Positions 24,662-57,349 of a stretch of DNA of 64,000 nt are shown piece by piece. The translations under genes and the position numbers were made by a program. The stretch is from Marisa cornuarietis (taxonomy: Eukaryota; Mollusca; Gastropoda; Architaenioglossa; Ampullariidae), in NCBI GenBank assembly GCA_004794655.1, contig SMMW01000153.1, positions 2,490,501 through 2,554,500 on the forward strand. Direction: 5' to 3'. The first letter of the stretch is position 1; each line of letters starts with the position of its first letter. The notes under the pieces were generated by a model. It did not search any database and was not told where the DNA came from. It saw nothing but the letters and a program-made list of their open reading frames with translations.

Positions 24662-26763
24662 TGACGTAAACTGGGGCTGGACGTTGCTGAGGTTGCTAGT
24701 TGTGTAAGTAATGAAGCAGTCCAAGATACTAGCGATACCAGCAACTCCGTCAGAGGTGAGCTGAGTAGGAAGATAACCGATGACGGCGATGAGAGCAAAA
24801 CAAATCAAACGGGAAGTAATGGTAGTAAAGAAGGCTGTGGCGATAATCTGAACGTAAGTCCTAACTATTTGAAGTTTTTGAACTGGAACATAGAAGGACT
24901 AATGTCAAAGCTAGAAGACATTGACTTTATTGCTTACGTGTCCACATCTGACTTTGTATGTGTAACTGAAACATTTATAAAGGATTTCTACTCGAAGAAC
25001 TTTCCCCATCACACAGCGTTCAGCAAGCCAGGTACGCGGAAGATTAATTTTGATCAAGAATGAACTAGTGGCCTATGTAAAGCATGTTGATAATAGTTTC
25101 GACAACATACTTGCATTTATCCTTATGAAAGAACGAACTCCTCGGAACAGACAAGTTATGTCTGTACCTATGTGCCTCCTGAACACTCGGTCTACTATGC
25201 CGTAACAGATAACGATAACGGCATCGGCTTACTTGAAGAATGTATAACTGATATGAAAAGTGTATATAAAGATATATACCTCCTTATTTCAGGAGACTTA
25301 AATTCAAGAACTGGGACAGAAAAGGGCCTTAGGTATAGCATTAGTACATTGTACGATATACATTTAAAAAATGATGAAACGATTGCTAAATCCAGACAGT
25401 CGGAGGATAAGGTGGTAAACAAATATGGCCGATTAGTACTAGATATGTGCTCTACTCTGGACTTGACTATACTAAATGGAGTATGTAATGGCGACTCTCA
25501 CGGAAGCTTCACGTAGTTATCAGATAATGGAAATAGTACAATAGATTATTACATTATTTCAGACGAACTGCTGCATAAAAAGTCAGATGACTTTAAGATG
25601 ATAGTGGCAGACAGGATGGAATCCAAACATCTTCCAGTATAACTTAGCCTACAAGTTCAGCCAGTTGGTCATATTAGAAGGAATACCACCAAAACAAGTA
25701 GACCCAAGATGGTATGGAATATTCAGAAATTCCACCAAAATAAGCTGTCCAGTCCCCAGAGATACAGATCGAGTTACTAATGCAAGCAAGCGATAAGATA
25801 GACAAAGATATAAACAAAGCTCTTCTGCTACTTAACAGTTGTTTATTGAACTGCACTCAGTGCATCAATAAATGGACTAATATAGACCGAAATGAGCATA
25901 AGCAAAAATGGTTTGACATTGAATGTACCAAAGTGAAAAGAAATAGGCCTACAAGAAAACTTTTAAGAAAATTCCGTAGATCAGCTGACAGGAAGGATGG
26001 TCAGATGTATGTTCTATAGCACGTAAGGGATATGCAAAATTACTTGAGAAGAAAAAGATCCTATACAAAAAATAGTTATGTGCAGACCTTCTCAACTCTT
26101 CCACAAACCAGCAATCATTTTGGAAGACTATAAAGAATATATCATGCAAAAGTGTGTTGGCAAGAAATACGATAGATGTTGATCAGTGGTATGTCCATTT
26201 CAAGTCAGTACTCGGTCAACAGTGAGAGAGAATCCACCCATTCCAAATACACTACAAGAAGATACGGACTTAGATTACCCTATCACTAAAACCGAGGTTA
26301 TACAAGCCATAAAATCTTTAAAAAATGGTAAAGCACCAGGTCCAGATGGCATAATTAGCGAAGTCTATAAATATTCGGACGGTTTTTATAAACTTTTTTG
26401 TAAAATATTGTAACACCCTATTTGATAAAGCCACATACCCAGAACAGTGGACTGAATCCGTTATTCAGCCCATTCATAAAAAGGGAGATTACTCGGACCC
26501 AAACAATTATCGTGGAATCTCTTTAAATGATATTAGCAGCAAGATGTACAGCCACATCGTGAACAACAGGCTAAAAAATGGGTAGAATTAAATGATATAG
26601 TGGGTAAGAACCAGGCTGGGTTAGGGAAAGATCGTTTTACGGTTGACTATGCCATCATCCAGAAACAATTTGCTATGAATCGTAAATTTTATGTAGCATT
26701 TATCGATTTTGAAAAAGCATTCGACTCTGTCTCTCGAAAATTATTTTGCGCTCTTATAATGTT
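24662..26763 (+). pseudogene. L1-like ORF2, 5' half: AP endonuclease and N-terminal RT
   Basis: An Asp/Ser-rich leader is followed by the apurinic-type endonuclease. It starts FLNWNIEGLMSKL (about 24,872), then VTETFI (the catalytic ExF/W box), ISGDLNSRTG (GDxN box at 25,292), STIDYYIIS (about 25,538) and SKHLPV at 25,622. The last is the SDHxP box with Asp changed to Lys. After a linker the RT begins: VIQAIKSLKNGKAPGPDGI (26,291-26,353), PNNYRGISLNDISSKMY (about 26,500-26,550) and YVAFIDFEKAFDSVSRK (about 26,690-26,740). The sequence stops abruptly at 26,763, the insertion border. Frameshifts or stops occur near 25,060, 25,515, 26,020, 26,410 and 26,585. The rest of the RT is on the opposite strand at 21.6-23.0 kb. 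Confidence 0.85.
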
Positions 26764-26771
26764 GTAGTAAT
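26764..26771. repeat. right 8-bp target-site duplication GTAGTAAT
   Basis: Partner of 21,550-21,557; it marks the right border of the twin-primed element. To its right the outer RT resumes on the minus strand. Confidence 0.8.
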
Positions 26772-27440
26772 GAGGTTTTATAAATGAGCTGGATAAGGTC
26801 TTCTTCCATGGTGAATTTTTGAATCCGATGCCATAGCGTCTCATGCCATACTCTGTCGAAAGCCTTTTTGAGGTCTATGAAGTTGTGATAGAGGTCCTGC
26901 TAATGCTAAAGATGCTTCTCTATCAGGATGTGACAATTAAATTAAAGATCTGCTTAGCTGTGCTCCTGCATGGTCTGAGGCCAGTCTGCTCTTCTGCTAG
27001 CAGTTCCTCAGCGGTGGTTCTGTATTATTTTCAGCATGACTTTGATAAGGCTTCTGTAGTTCTTGTACTTCTTGCTGTTTCCTTTTTTTTATTGGTTGGG
27101 GGGAGGTAAATGATATAACTGGTGATTGCATCCATTCTTTAATTCCAGACTCTTTGGTAGTGAGAGCCTTTGTAGTTTCTTCCCCGCCCTGCTTGAAAAG
27201 CTCAGCTAGGACATCAATGCCTGGCAACTTTCCTCCTTTCACACTGCCTACTGCTCTTTTTATCCTTCCCATAGGACAGGTAGGTCTGGAGGTTCACTGA
27301 TTTTAGCCTGGTTGTTTTGAAGAATGTTAGCATCTGTCTTCAGCTGGGAGTTAAACATGGTCTTTGCAATATTCAGTCCGTCGGTTGAGCATGGAAGTGC
27401 TTTCTGTGAGGTGGCCATTGCAAGGAAGAATGTTGAAGGA
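26772..27440 (-). mobile_element. outer LINE RT, upstream half
   Basis: Minus-strand pieces in the usual order of a non-LTR RT: a degenerate RRTEYC-type segment (about 27,385), IKRAVGSVKGGKLPGIDVLAE plus LFKQGGEETTKALTT (27,270-27,170), IKEWMQSP, and YHNFIDLKKAFDRVWHE (26,891-26,842). Then EDLIQLIYKTS runs to the insertion border at 26,772. It continues in frame with the FADD-box half at 21,195-21,549 once the inserted element and one TSD copy are discounted. Several stops and frameshifts show it was already, or has since become, non-functional. Confidence 0.75.
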
Positions 27441-28860
27441 ACATAATTTGTGCAAAGTTAAATATTTTGTAAAGAAAATACTTTTGATATTGAAGTGGCT
27501 ATAAAAAATGAGGCAATCAAATCACTCTTGACACTTGGATGCCTTTGCATTATTTTTAGGTGTATTATTTGAAATTTACAAGACTTTTTTTCTCTGTAAT
27601 TATTTGCTTGAGTGCATTATGGTTGGCATGGTGATCAATGCATTATCAGCTATCCTGGCAACCCTGCATGCATGTACTGATCCCATCAGGTTTATTCACT
27701 TAGTACTGCAACTCCCTCCACAAACACAAAGTTGTGTATGTATTACAAAAATAATAGTTTTTTTTCATCACACCAGGCTCTAGCTAGAAGCTAATCATCG
27801 AACGAAAAATGCATGCATACCCAGGGTAGTCAATCTGTTAGTAATTTGCCTGCTTGGATGTGCAATTCCAAAGTTTTAGTCTTGAACATAATCTTTTTAT
27901 TGGAATGAGATTTCAAAGTAAAATATTGAGATCCACGTGCTTAACTCTTTAAAAGAAAAATAAGATCTCCAAGTACTGCATTGTGTTAGCTTCAATACTT
28001 TAACTTCAATCACCGTGCACATATTGTATGCAAAACAGCAAAATAACACAGGCCTTGTGTCACAGAGGGGTGACATGGAGGCTAATAGCCTGTACAGCGA
28101 AGATGCCCAAATCGAACCTGGCGCATGAGTCATAGTGATTTTTTTTAGAGAGTGAGAAAAGAAAGGAGGAATAGTATTTAGTTAACTGTTGCCGGCCAGC
28201 GCTTCACTTCTCAGAGAGACACGGCAAGTGGCGAGACACTGCGTGTGGGGAAGTAAAGGCTGCGTCTTCATAGAAAGGTGCGTTGTTGTGTTTTTGTTAG
28301 TAACTTGGATTATTTTGTATAAGGTGAATTTTTCCTGTATTTTTTTAGAGACATAGATCTATAAGTATTAGTAATTTCTTTTGTTGTAATTTTGTTATAG
28401 GCGCAGTTAGCCTGGAGTTAGCATGGAATGTGGAGTTAGCATGGAATGGAGTTGTATAACGCCTGTTTCGAGAGACGGCGTCAATAAAGAAAAGGTTGGG
28501 TCGCTCGTCCCCAAGAGGCAGCGCCATTTCTAGTTCAACGTCTGACCCCGAGAGGCAGTGTTTGTGGTATGATGTTGGGTGACTTGCTCCGAGAAACGGC
28601 ACCTTATTAAGAGAGGCGTTTGTGGATTAGAATATTTGCTTGTGAATCATCGAAAAGTGACTTTGTGCTTGTTTACATATATACTATTTGATATTTAGAT
28701 ACCTTAGTATTTCTTTTAAGTATTTTGCCATATTTTGATCATTTAATTAAATGTATATATGCTTAAAAAGAAGAGAGTTGTTTTGTTTATAAAGAAAAGA
28801 ACGCGCAAATGTCCATGCGTTAAGTGAACGCAGAGGCTGTGACACCTTGTCATGCCAAAG
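27441..28860. other. non-coding; degenerate ~40-bp periodic repeat at 28,469-28,610
   Basis: No exon recognised. Two adjacent 18-base copies of GGAGTTAGCATGGAATG lie at about 28,413-28,448. From 28,469 a motif of the type CGAGAGGCAGCG recurs at about 28,469, 28,511, 28,549 and 28,590, roughly every 40 bases and with substitutions. The block 28,190-28,640 is more GC- and CpG-rich than its flanks and may be an unrecognised repeat or promoter-like segment. Confidence 0.4.
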
Positions 28861-28899
28861 ACGTAAAACAGCAGTTTTTGAACTATAAAAAACTCAACA

Positions 28900-31800
28900 C
28901 ACTTTTAGTATACAGAATATAAAATTTATTTTGTGTGTCACATTTTAGACGTAAATAACACACTACAAAACATTCTGTACTGAAGTAACATGCAGTGAAA
29001 ATTGTGCTGTGATGCTGAAATGGGCATAAATTCTTGTGAATGTACGAGCAAGACATCATGTGACCAAAAGCAAACACAAAGGCAGATGCTAAACAGAAAT
29101 TTCTCTAAGAGACATGACACAGACAGCACTGTACAGGGTCAACTGAATCATAACGTGTTGGGATCCTAATTGTCGGTGATAACGGAAGTTAAAATCCTTT
29201 ACAAAATTCATTAATAATACTCTAGCTTCAGCCACCCATTATGGTGACCAGTGATGTACGCTCACTGGCCTCGGCAGCTACAGCGGCCTGTATTACGCAC
29301 GGTAAAAATCATGACTCTGAGCTACATTTACCAACAAGGCATCTTGGAGCAGGGTAAATTCAGAGCAAAGTTGTCTGTAAAATGACATTTTTATTGATAT
29401 CAAAAGAACCTAATACAAACAGCAGTTTTCCTTTTAACTTTTCAAGAGCAAATAAGAGCAATAAATACAAGGGGTAAGACCTCCTACTTAAGAAAACATT
29501 TAATCATTCGTTCATCCCTTGACTGGTACCAGCTAATAAATGGTTATGCTGGTCTCCCAGAGCTGGTCGTTAGGGGGAAACAACTGGAAAGATGTAGTGT
29601 AGCAGCTAATGAGTTGTGCCACTTAGGCCTGTCTTGAGTGGTAGTGAGCAGGTCCTGCAGGAAATGACCACTACACACCTTCACGCTTGCAAGCCAGTTC
29701 TTCTGTCCACTTCAACGTTGACCCACCCCTCCAAGGTACCCTGAACGACCATCTTGGTAGGGAGTCATGCCAGCTCACAAAGCTGAATCATAGCCACTTA
29801 CACTGCTGCACATTTTTACAAGAAACCAATGCTGAGATGTACCCACAATCTGGCAAGATCCTGATCTTAAATATTTTGGCAATCAATATAGCTTTTATTT
29901 ACAAATAAAAGGAGAGGCCAGAATATCAAGGGTTCCATTTTGTCCCTTTTCAGGCCTTTTTAAAAGTGAAACAAAGTGGCGCCTGTGTTGTCAACACTGT
30001 AATATTCTCCTTAAAACAAATATTACAGTTACAGTGCTTGATTTACTCAAGTGTTGGGTGACAAGGAAAACAAAGTCCACAAACATAATGGAAGCACGTG
30101 ATTATGTAAGATGTTCTTATCAGATGTATACCGCTACATGTACATCTCTTCTCACTACCAAACGGTGGTTGGAAAGAATGCATACAGACAAACTTTGTCA
30201 ATTATAAGACCAATGGTCAGATCAATTCCCACTCCCAATACTGACTAAAACCACTTACTTAAAATAAACCAGCATTTTTTTAACAAAACAATCAATAATT
30301 ATGGTGGAGAGCAACTATTAACATAGTTTGATACCACTTTGTCCATTTTAAGATGCACTTTACAATATGCGATGAAAGACATACATGCCATACACACCAC
30401 TCACTCTCCACCCATTAGACCAAACAACAGTAAAACAGCCATCTCTTGAACATAAAAAAGCTACATCTTTAAATACGTTTCCTGACATTATCAACCTTAT
30501 TTTTCAGTTAAATAAGTTTTTGCTATACTATCTTAACCACAAAGCTCTGTTTTAAGAGGACATTTAAATGGCCTACTTCTAATGCACAAGGTTTGACATT
30601 TATTGTTGATGCTCCCAGCAACAGTCTATGCAGAGGAAACACGAGGCTTGAGATACACCTGATGATATAATGTGTAGTGTGCAAAGGTAATGAGATCACC
30701 TTTTGCATCTTTACCTGAATCTAAGCGGTTAAAATTTCTTCATCAGCTTGTGAGGTGCTGTTATCCAAGGCTCTTTTCATAAAAAAAAGCAGAGCAAAGC
30801 TCAGCTGTGTTCACAGGTTTACCTCCAAATATTCTCTAATAACTTGAGGTCACAGAAGTTGAACCTTTGTAAAACTCCATGTTTTTCTTTGCAGCAGCTT
30901 ATCAAGCAAGCCTGCTTAACGCAACTCGTCGACTATTCCCTGAACTGTCAAAGACATGCAAGCAAACTTCACTTGTAATCAGATATCAACCGTCTTGCTG
31001 ATTATAAACCAACTTTGTAGTAAATAAACATATGCACAGGCCTTCAGTCTGAAAACCTAGGCCACAGCCAATGTACTAGAGAACATCACGCAAAATATAA
31101 CTGGTATTCCTTTATCACACAGGCAAGCGTACACAGCACGGTAAAAGCAACTTTGAATTTATGTATGGACATCACAAACAACAGCCTTTACACGAATATA
31201 TTTGTACGCCCCTCAAACCAACAAAGTCTGATACACAAAGATGGCCAGTAAATGTAATAAATGCTAAAGTGACATAAGATGCACTTGAGCAAGCGTAATA
31301 TCAGCAGTACAGTGCACAGTGCTCATGTTTACAAGCACAGACCAAACTTTCATGAGCTTGTAACTGCATCAAGCTTTATATCCACAGATTGTTAGTACAT
31401 CTTACTGAACTCAAGACAGGTTGGAGGCGCATCTTGGTTATAGATGGACTGTGCTTATAACTGACATATAAAAGCAGAGTTTACCATGTGTGCACATATT
31501 TAAAGAACAACAACAGTAACATACAGTTTATCATCGTAGAGTTGCAAAAGAGTGATGCTTGTATTCCAGAGTTCTTTTTTGTAGTGAAGTAATAATTTTT
31601 TTTTTAAAGTTCTAGCGGCATTGCTTGTGGTTACCTGAACATCACTTCATCCCCATCTCACACCCCCTCTGCCCCCAAGCTCCATTTTATACTTTACTTC
31701 CATATCCTGCACTGTTCTCTCACCTCCACTAAGAGATGATCGAAAACAAAACAATAAAAAACAACAATTTCCAACTTCAAGAGCTGCAAGAAATGAGACT

Positions 31801-33051
31801 GCTAGATTGAAAGATGGGTACACTGAAAATCTCTTGTGGAAGATTTTTCAGATTAATTTCTATCAATTTCCTCTTCCAATGAGAATATGCAACCTCCTTC
31901 TTAGGGGGTGTGTGTGTGTGTTGGGGGGGGGGGAGTAGTGGTGGGGTGGGAACATTTATCTCAACTTTTGATATTTCATCTGCAAAGACAGTTGCACTTC
32001 TCATTTCTCCTGTGGTTTCCTTTATCTAAATTCCCTAAATTCTAATTTATATACCACAGATGCACCTCTTTGTCAGTACTGTACATATCAGTAACCTGGG
32101 ATTTGCACTTTTCACCTTCAAATAAACTGCATACCAAGACAATAACAAGTAGTCTTATCATCTGTGCTTAGTCATAAATGCATTCTTTTCCATTTCATTG
32201 ACCATATCTTTTCCCCAACACCTTACAGAAATAGGGAATGAGCCTACACAAACTACCACCCTTTATGAAAATAAGGAATCTTTTCCTTGCTAAATGTAAC
32301 CAGAATAGGCTCCTTAATCCTTGCACTAGTGCAGACAAAATAAATAAAATGTACAGGTCTTTCCACTTTCACTATGCCAACCAAAAAAGAACTTTAAAAA
32401 GACTTTATTCTTGTGTATGGATTACGTGTAAACCTCTGATGAAAGCAAAAGGATGGTAATGAAGGTAATTTGTGCAACAGTTTGTGTGACTACTTGTGTA
32501 CATGACCCCTGAAATGGTTTGAATGTATTCATCACCTGGGTAAGTACAGAGAGTCTCCAATGTGTAATTAAAAAAATAAGACAGTTTTATGATTTGTCAA
32601 AATGACTGGGGACTCCTTTGTTGTAAAGCCCACCATTTTTTACCTACCAGAAATATAAATATGCAAAATAATTTTATATCCAAAATACATTCACTGATTA
32701 AACATGGAATACAAGGGAGAGGGTGAGGTTGGCAAGTCATGGGAAGTAAAGTCATCAGGCATGGGACTGAGATACAGGTCATAAGGTCATTGTTAACAAC
32801 ACACATGAACAAAACTATTTTCAGTGAGCAAACCTGAGACTTGTAGCTATGGTCACCAAAGAGAGTGAAAAGAGAATAAAACTTTAACTCACCCACCCTT
32901 CTCAAGTTTTCCTCAATGTCATTACCATGGTAACACCACCCAGCTTTCATCAAGAAAAAAAAGAGAGAAAGAAGAGATGAAAACCGAAGAAAACATAGAA
33001 CGTGCAAAATGAACTTTCCTCTTTCATTTGCTGTTTTAGATTACAAAAGTT
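28900..33051 (-). other. PXN: putative paxillin 3' untranslated region
   Basis: Downstream of the paxillin stop on the minus strand, this ~4.1-kb block is T-rich on the coding (minus) strand, contains no recognisable exon and carries several minus-strand AATAAA hexamers (plus-strand TTTATT at 28,925, 29,390 and 29,894). The skew fades near 28,860. A long 3' UTR ending at one of these signals is the simplest reading; the exact end cannot be seen. A (GT/GGGG) simple stretch lies at about 31,907-31,935. Confidence 0.5.
28925..28930 (-). terminator. candidate distal paxillin poly(A) signal
   Basis: Minus-strand AATAAA near the left edge of the T-rich block that follows the paxillin stop. It is the most distal good hexamer in that block; proximal ones at 29,390 and 29,894 could also be used. 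Confidence 0.3.
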
Positions 33052-52920
<19,869 letters not shown>

Positions 52921-53336
52921 CTAAAAAGAAATAAAAATACGAATAACAGTTATAACAGTTTTTTTTTTAAATCACAAAGAATGGTTACCGTTGTACGACA
53001 GAGAAATCTTTTACCAGCGAGGGTTGTCGAGTCACTGTACATATTATACTACAAATATAAACCAGGATATACTTTACTGACCATAGTCAATGTCACACGC
53101 ACAGTGCAGGAAGGATTGGAGGAGAGAATAAAGAAAGAAGGAAAATAATGAGTAACGTCAGATAATGCAGAGATAAAGATTTCAATCCCTATCAAAAATA
53201 ATAACTTGTTTTCAAATTCTTATTATAGTTAAGAATATTCATTTGAAGACCATCGTTATGATTAGGGTGAGACAGAACCATACGAGGACTGAGACAGGGG
53301 GAGTCTTGGGGTGCAGACATGCTCCTATCGGACTAA

Positions 53337-53338
<2 letters not shown>

Positions 53339-53391
<53 letters not shown>
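53339..53391 (+). repeat. (GAT)n microsatellite
   Basis: About 17-18 uninterrupted GAT/TGA triplets; the poly-Asp frame across it is an artefact. Confidence 0.95.
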
Positions 53392-53392
<1 letters not shown>

Positions 53393-56300
53393 TCCATATT
53401 TCAGGTGCTGTTCACGTCATCAATGTATTCGCATCAACAAGTAAGACTCAAACACAACTATTTCTCTCTCGCTTTCACACCCCAAGCATACAGCAAGAAC
53501 ACGCCGTTCTATTTTCATGCGGCGCACCAGAAATCGGATGGAAGCGGGTTCATTTTCAATACAGCCTGTAACAGCGGCCAAGCGCCGATGGAGTAAGCAG
53601 ATAGCCTCAATATTCCTACGCCCTCGTCTTCTGTGCGTCTCGTCTTTCAGACCATGCCCGATAACTCATCTCTCGTCTTGCGCCCTCAAGAGGCCCAAGT
53701 TACCCACTCCCTGCCCACCCTTTGCCGCTCACTATGGACAAGCAGTGGGATGTCAAAACGTTTGCATCAAGATGGAGCGTGCCTGCTGAATGTTGCTGTA
53801 CCTACAAATTCAGAGAAGAAGACAGCAGAAGAGCGATTTTAATGAGCTCGAGAGTACGGGATGGGGATGTCCCCAAAACGGCAAAATAACGTAGGACGTA
53901 AACTAACATTCGTTATCTCCCCCAACAAATCAGACTCAGTGCATCTTACCAGCACATGTAAGTACATTTCTACAAAAATCACCAAGCGCAAAACCATCTC
54001 CCTCTCCTTTTCTCTCTCTCACAAACACAAACTAGCAGCAGTCAGGCAGCCAGTAAAGTATCCCCAATGGCACAGGGGAGCAAGCGGTGACGGGTAGAAA
54101 GAGCTCTGACGCGGGGCGTGACGATTTGGCCGTACCAATGGTGCGGGTGCACAGACATAAATCAATAGATAACATGCCAGCAATAAGGGGTGGGAAGGGG
54201 AATCATTACTTCACGCGCGCGCCCTTTACTCGTGCTGCAGCTGCCGCATCTACATCGCGAACACCCCTGCCGTGCTGCTGCACGCATCGCTCCCTCCTGC
54301 TGTAGCAGTCTTGAAGACTCCGTCTCGCTGTACCCTTCATTCAACGCTGCTGTAGTCTTCAACCCACACTACTGTACCCTTCAATCCGTCTTTGTTGTAG
54401 ACGCGAGTTCGCCATGGTGTACTCTTCAATCTCTCTTACTGTAGCTATCGTACAATGCAAGCAACGAAAAACAAACGAACCCACATAGATAAACATACAA
54501 ATTCTCCGAGTCCACGCCATTAAAGATTCTACGATCACCACTTCCCTCCCTAAGTCCTACTTTCAACAGAAAACAAAAACAAACAAACAAACCCTACAAA
54601 TTACCGTCTGACTGCTGTCGATTGTCACACCGCGCCTTCGCCAGTAGCTGAGAAAGTTTCCATTCCTATATGCCACTCCCCCCACCCAAAAAAAAAAAAA
54701 AACAACCCCAAAATGGAATGACCCGCAGCTTTCACCACCTCTGACCTCGCTGGAGGCCACCCGAAGCCCTGGGTCTGGTTATTGACACAGCAACATCCTT
54801 CACCTCGAGGGCCTTTCTAAGTGAACTCAAGCTGTCAACTATTTGGCCACCCGATGGTGGACACTACGTGTCTCGTAAACAAGGCCATGTTAGCCGCTCA
54901 AGCAAAGAGGGCCAACGACAAGTATGTGGGTGCTTTCCTTTGCGTGACAGTGGACCCAACGGGGTGCTCCCCACGGTGTTTGTTTTCTTTTATCGGGACC
55001 CACAACGCAGGGTACACAAAAAGGCAATCTGGGCATGCGCAGGACTAGACGAAGTGGGTACAGTGCAGTTCAGTGGCTGCCGACCACCGGTATAATATTC
55101 CAACACCCACTACCAGGAATTTCGACACCTTAAATGCTGTTTAGTGAGGGCTCGAGGCCCACCAGTAACTAAAGTTTCAGAAACAAAAGCACACACCTTA
55201 GTCGCTTCTTCGCGACTGAAGAGACGATGTTGCACAGTGGTCTGCAGGTAGTGGTGGGTGACTGGACGTTAGGGTGCGAGGTAAATATTGCATATCGAGT
55301 CTCCGCATGTCGCTGAAAGGAAGAGGGGAGGAATACAAGTCCGCAGTGCAACTGGTAGTCGCGTCCTGTTGGTGCGAGCCTCGACACTGTTGGGTCTTTG
55401 TGCGCACTTTGCCAGCCAGGACCAGCGGACATCCGGGGTGAGTAAGAAAGAAGCCTGACAACGCAGATACCAAGCGCGCGCGACATGCCTGCTGTGGACG
55501 GCTTTGTGAGGGCTCTCACACACAAGGCCATAGATATGTATTCCGTATCTGAGAATGCAGATGCAGATTCATTTGCAGGTCAAGACAGTCCTATCCCCTC
55601 TGCTAAGCGTCTCACCCTCTCCAGCCACTTCTCCCTATCCTCTACCATAAGGACCTGATCAAAGCAGCATCAAGATACAGTGCATGGAAGTTTTTCTGCC
55701 TGCCCTTTTTTGTTCTCAACAAGAGCGAAATTTCGTCTAGTTCCTGTGATAAAATAATCGAATTATTTTTTTTAAAGTAGAGCCTAGCAGTGTGTGAGGG
55801 GCGGGAAGAATGTAATTTGCGCGAAGGTATCTGTTTTTGTGATTTTTGATTTATGATGACACAGACACCCACAAATATCTTTATGTTTCTTCAAAACGTG
55901 GACTGAAGAAGCACGGGTCATCTTTCTTAAGTTGTTTTGATGTAATTAATATTTTAGTGAGGTAGGAAATAACACGACATGAACTACGCCATGTAAACAG
56001 TTTTCAATGATGTCTGCACAGCAATAAAGATTATCCCTACCACAGTTTGCAGTTATGTTGTGTGTACCATCTGTAATAAGATAAGCCACTGTCCACCTGA
56101 CTGATTATTAGAAAACAGTTTTAGATGTGCATAATTAATCGCCGATTATTTGTTGTGAATATTTCCTATGGTCTGAGGTTCAATTAAAAACTACGACATA
56201 AATCACAACTCCACACTTTAAAAAATGAAATCTCGAGAAAATATTGTGCCGACAGTGAGGTGAACAGCATATAGTCTACCTCACTTAAACTTAATTAAAG

Positions 56301-57330
56301 CATTAAAATAAAAAGACTGCAGATGATGCTTACTTTAATCACGATGGAGATCCCCGTTGTCTGTCCAACCCTGATCAAAGTTAGCAGTACTCGCTTTATT
56401 TATAGGGAGGTTGTAGATTGTGTCTGCTAAGTGTATTTTGCAAGGAAGCATATTCATTTTGGTGAAGGAACGAACAAACGTCCAGTGCCCTCGCCAATCT
56501 TGACTACATTTAGCGCATTTCCCTTTCATGGATTAGCATCCGTCTTGCCAGAGGAGCCACGCGATGTATACAACAGATGTGTGTACGTATTACACTTTAG
56601 GTTCTTAACACATACAGGGACAGGCACACAGTACAAGAACAGTCAGCATGAGAGACAGAGTGAGAGAGAGAGTTACTCACGTCAATAAAATGGAATTCAA
56701 TCTCCTATCCGATGATGGTCAGGACGATACCGTGGTCAGTACGGCAGACAGGCACACGTACCACACACTCTCACACATACACACATGTGTGTGTATATAT
56801 ATATATATACACACCAACACAGTGCATGCATGACTTCCCGTCTACTGACCAGCCCTCGCACTTCAAGGCACAGCACCGTGGAGGCCCATTGGCCAGCGCC
56901 GTCGGCGGCAGAGAGTTCGATGGACCAGCACTCGGCTGTGCTGCTAGTCACACACACACACACACACATGTCTGGCCCCCAATGGACGTGCAGTGGCCTG
57001 GGATGGGAGTGGAGCGAAGAAGCTGTAGTGGATGAGTGTATGTCAGTCATCTTCGTACCAGAGTCCAGGAACGAGAAATACAACCGACTCGTGGCACTGC
57101 TGGGCACCACGCATGCGCACTTCTAGTCAGCCGCTCTCATCCCCTCTTCCTCCCCCATCAGTGAAGACTTGTGGCGACTGGACTACAACAGCATGATATG
57201 TAGCAAGAAGGGGCGTGAAGACATCTACCACGAAAGGATAGCCCGATAGCAAGTAGCGGTCTGAAATAATCAAGGCCTCTTTGCTACAAAAGTACATCAG
57301 TTTGACAAAGCAGTCAATGTACCAGCTGGA

Positions 57331-57349
57331 CTAACCCTAACCCTAACCC
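57331..57349 (+). repeat. short telomere-like CCCTAA array
   Basis: CTAACCCTAACCCTAACCC, three units of the metazoan telomere repeat, embedded in unrelated sequence. Interstitial arrays this short can arise by break repair or by chance. Confidence 0.7.

Larger units (their letters stand above)
21558..26763. mobile_element. twin-primed (5'-inverted) L1-like retrotransposon
   Basis: One element occupies the interval in two opposite halves. The 3' half (RT from the KARVRC segment to the C-terminus and 3' end) is on the minus strand, about 23,010 down to 21,558. The 5' half (ORF1, endonuclease, N-terminal RT) is on the plus strand, about 23,270 to 26,763. On the minus strand the order is inverted 5' half, then 3' half, with the element's 5' end at the internal junction. 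That is the product expected of twin priming during target-primed reverse transcription. About 20 codons of RT (between the SRKLFCALI and KARVRC segments) are missing at the break. The 3' end has a TATTCGTATTCG-type repeat tail (about 21,565-21,580) and the insertion is flanked by GTAGTAAT duplications. Stops and frameshifts in both halves make it inactive. Confidence 0.8.

Noticed and set aside
53243..53596. 117-codon frame with poly-Asp
   Set aside because: Artefact of the (GAT)n microsatellite in an otherwise non-coding segment.
54821..55095. Two overlapping 75-codon plus-strand frames
   Set aside because: Mutually overlapping in different frames without motifs; better explained by the higher GC content upstream of paxillin.
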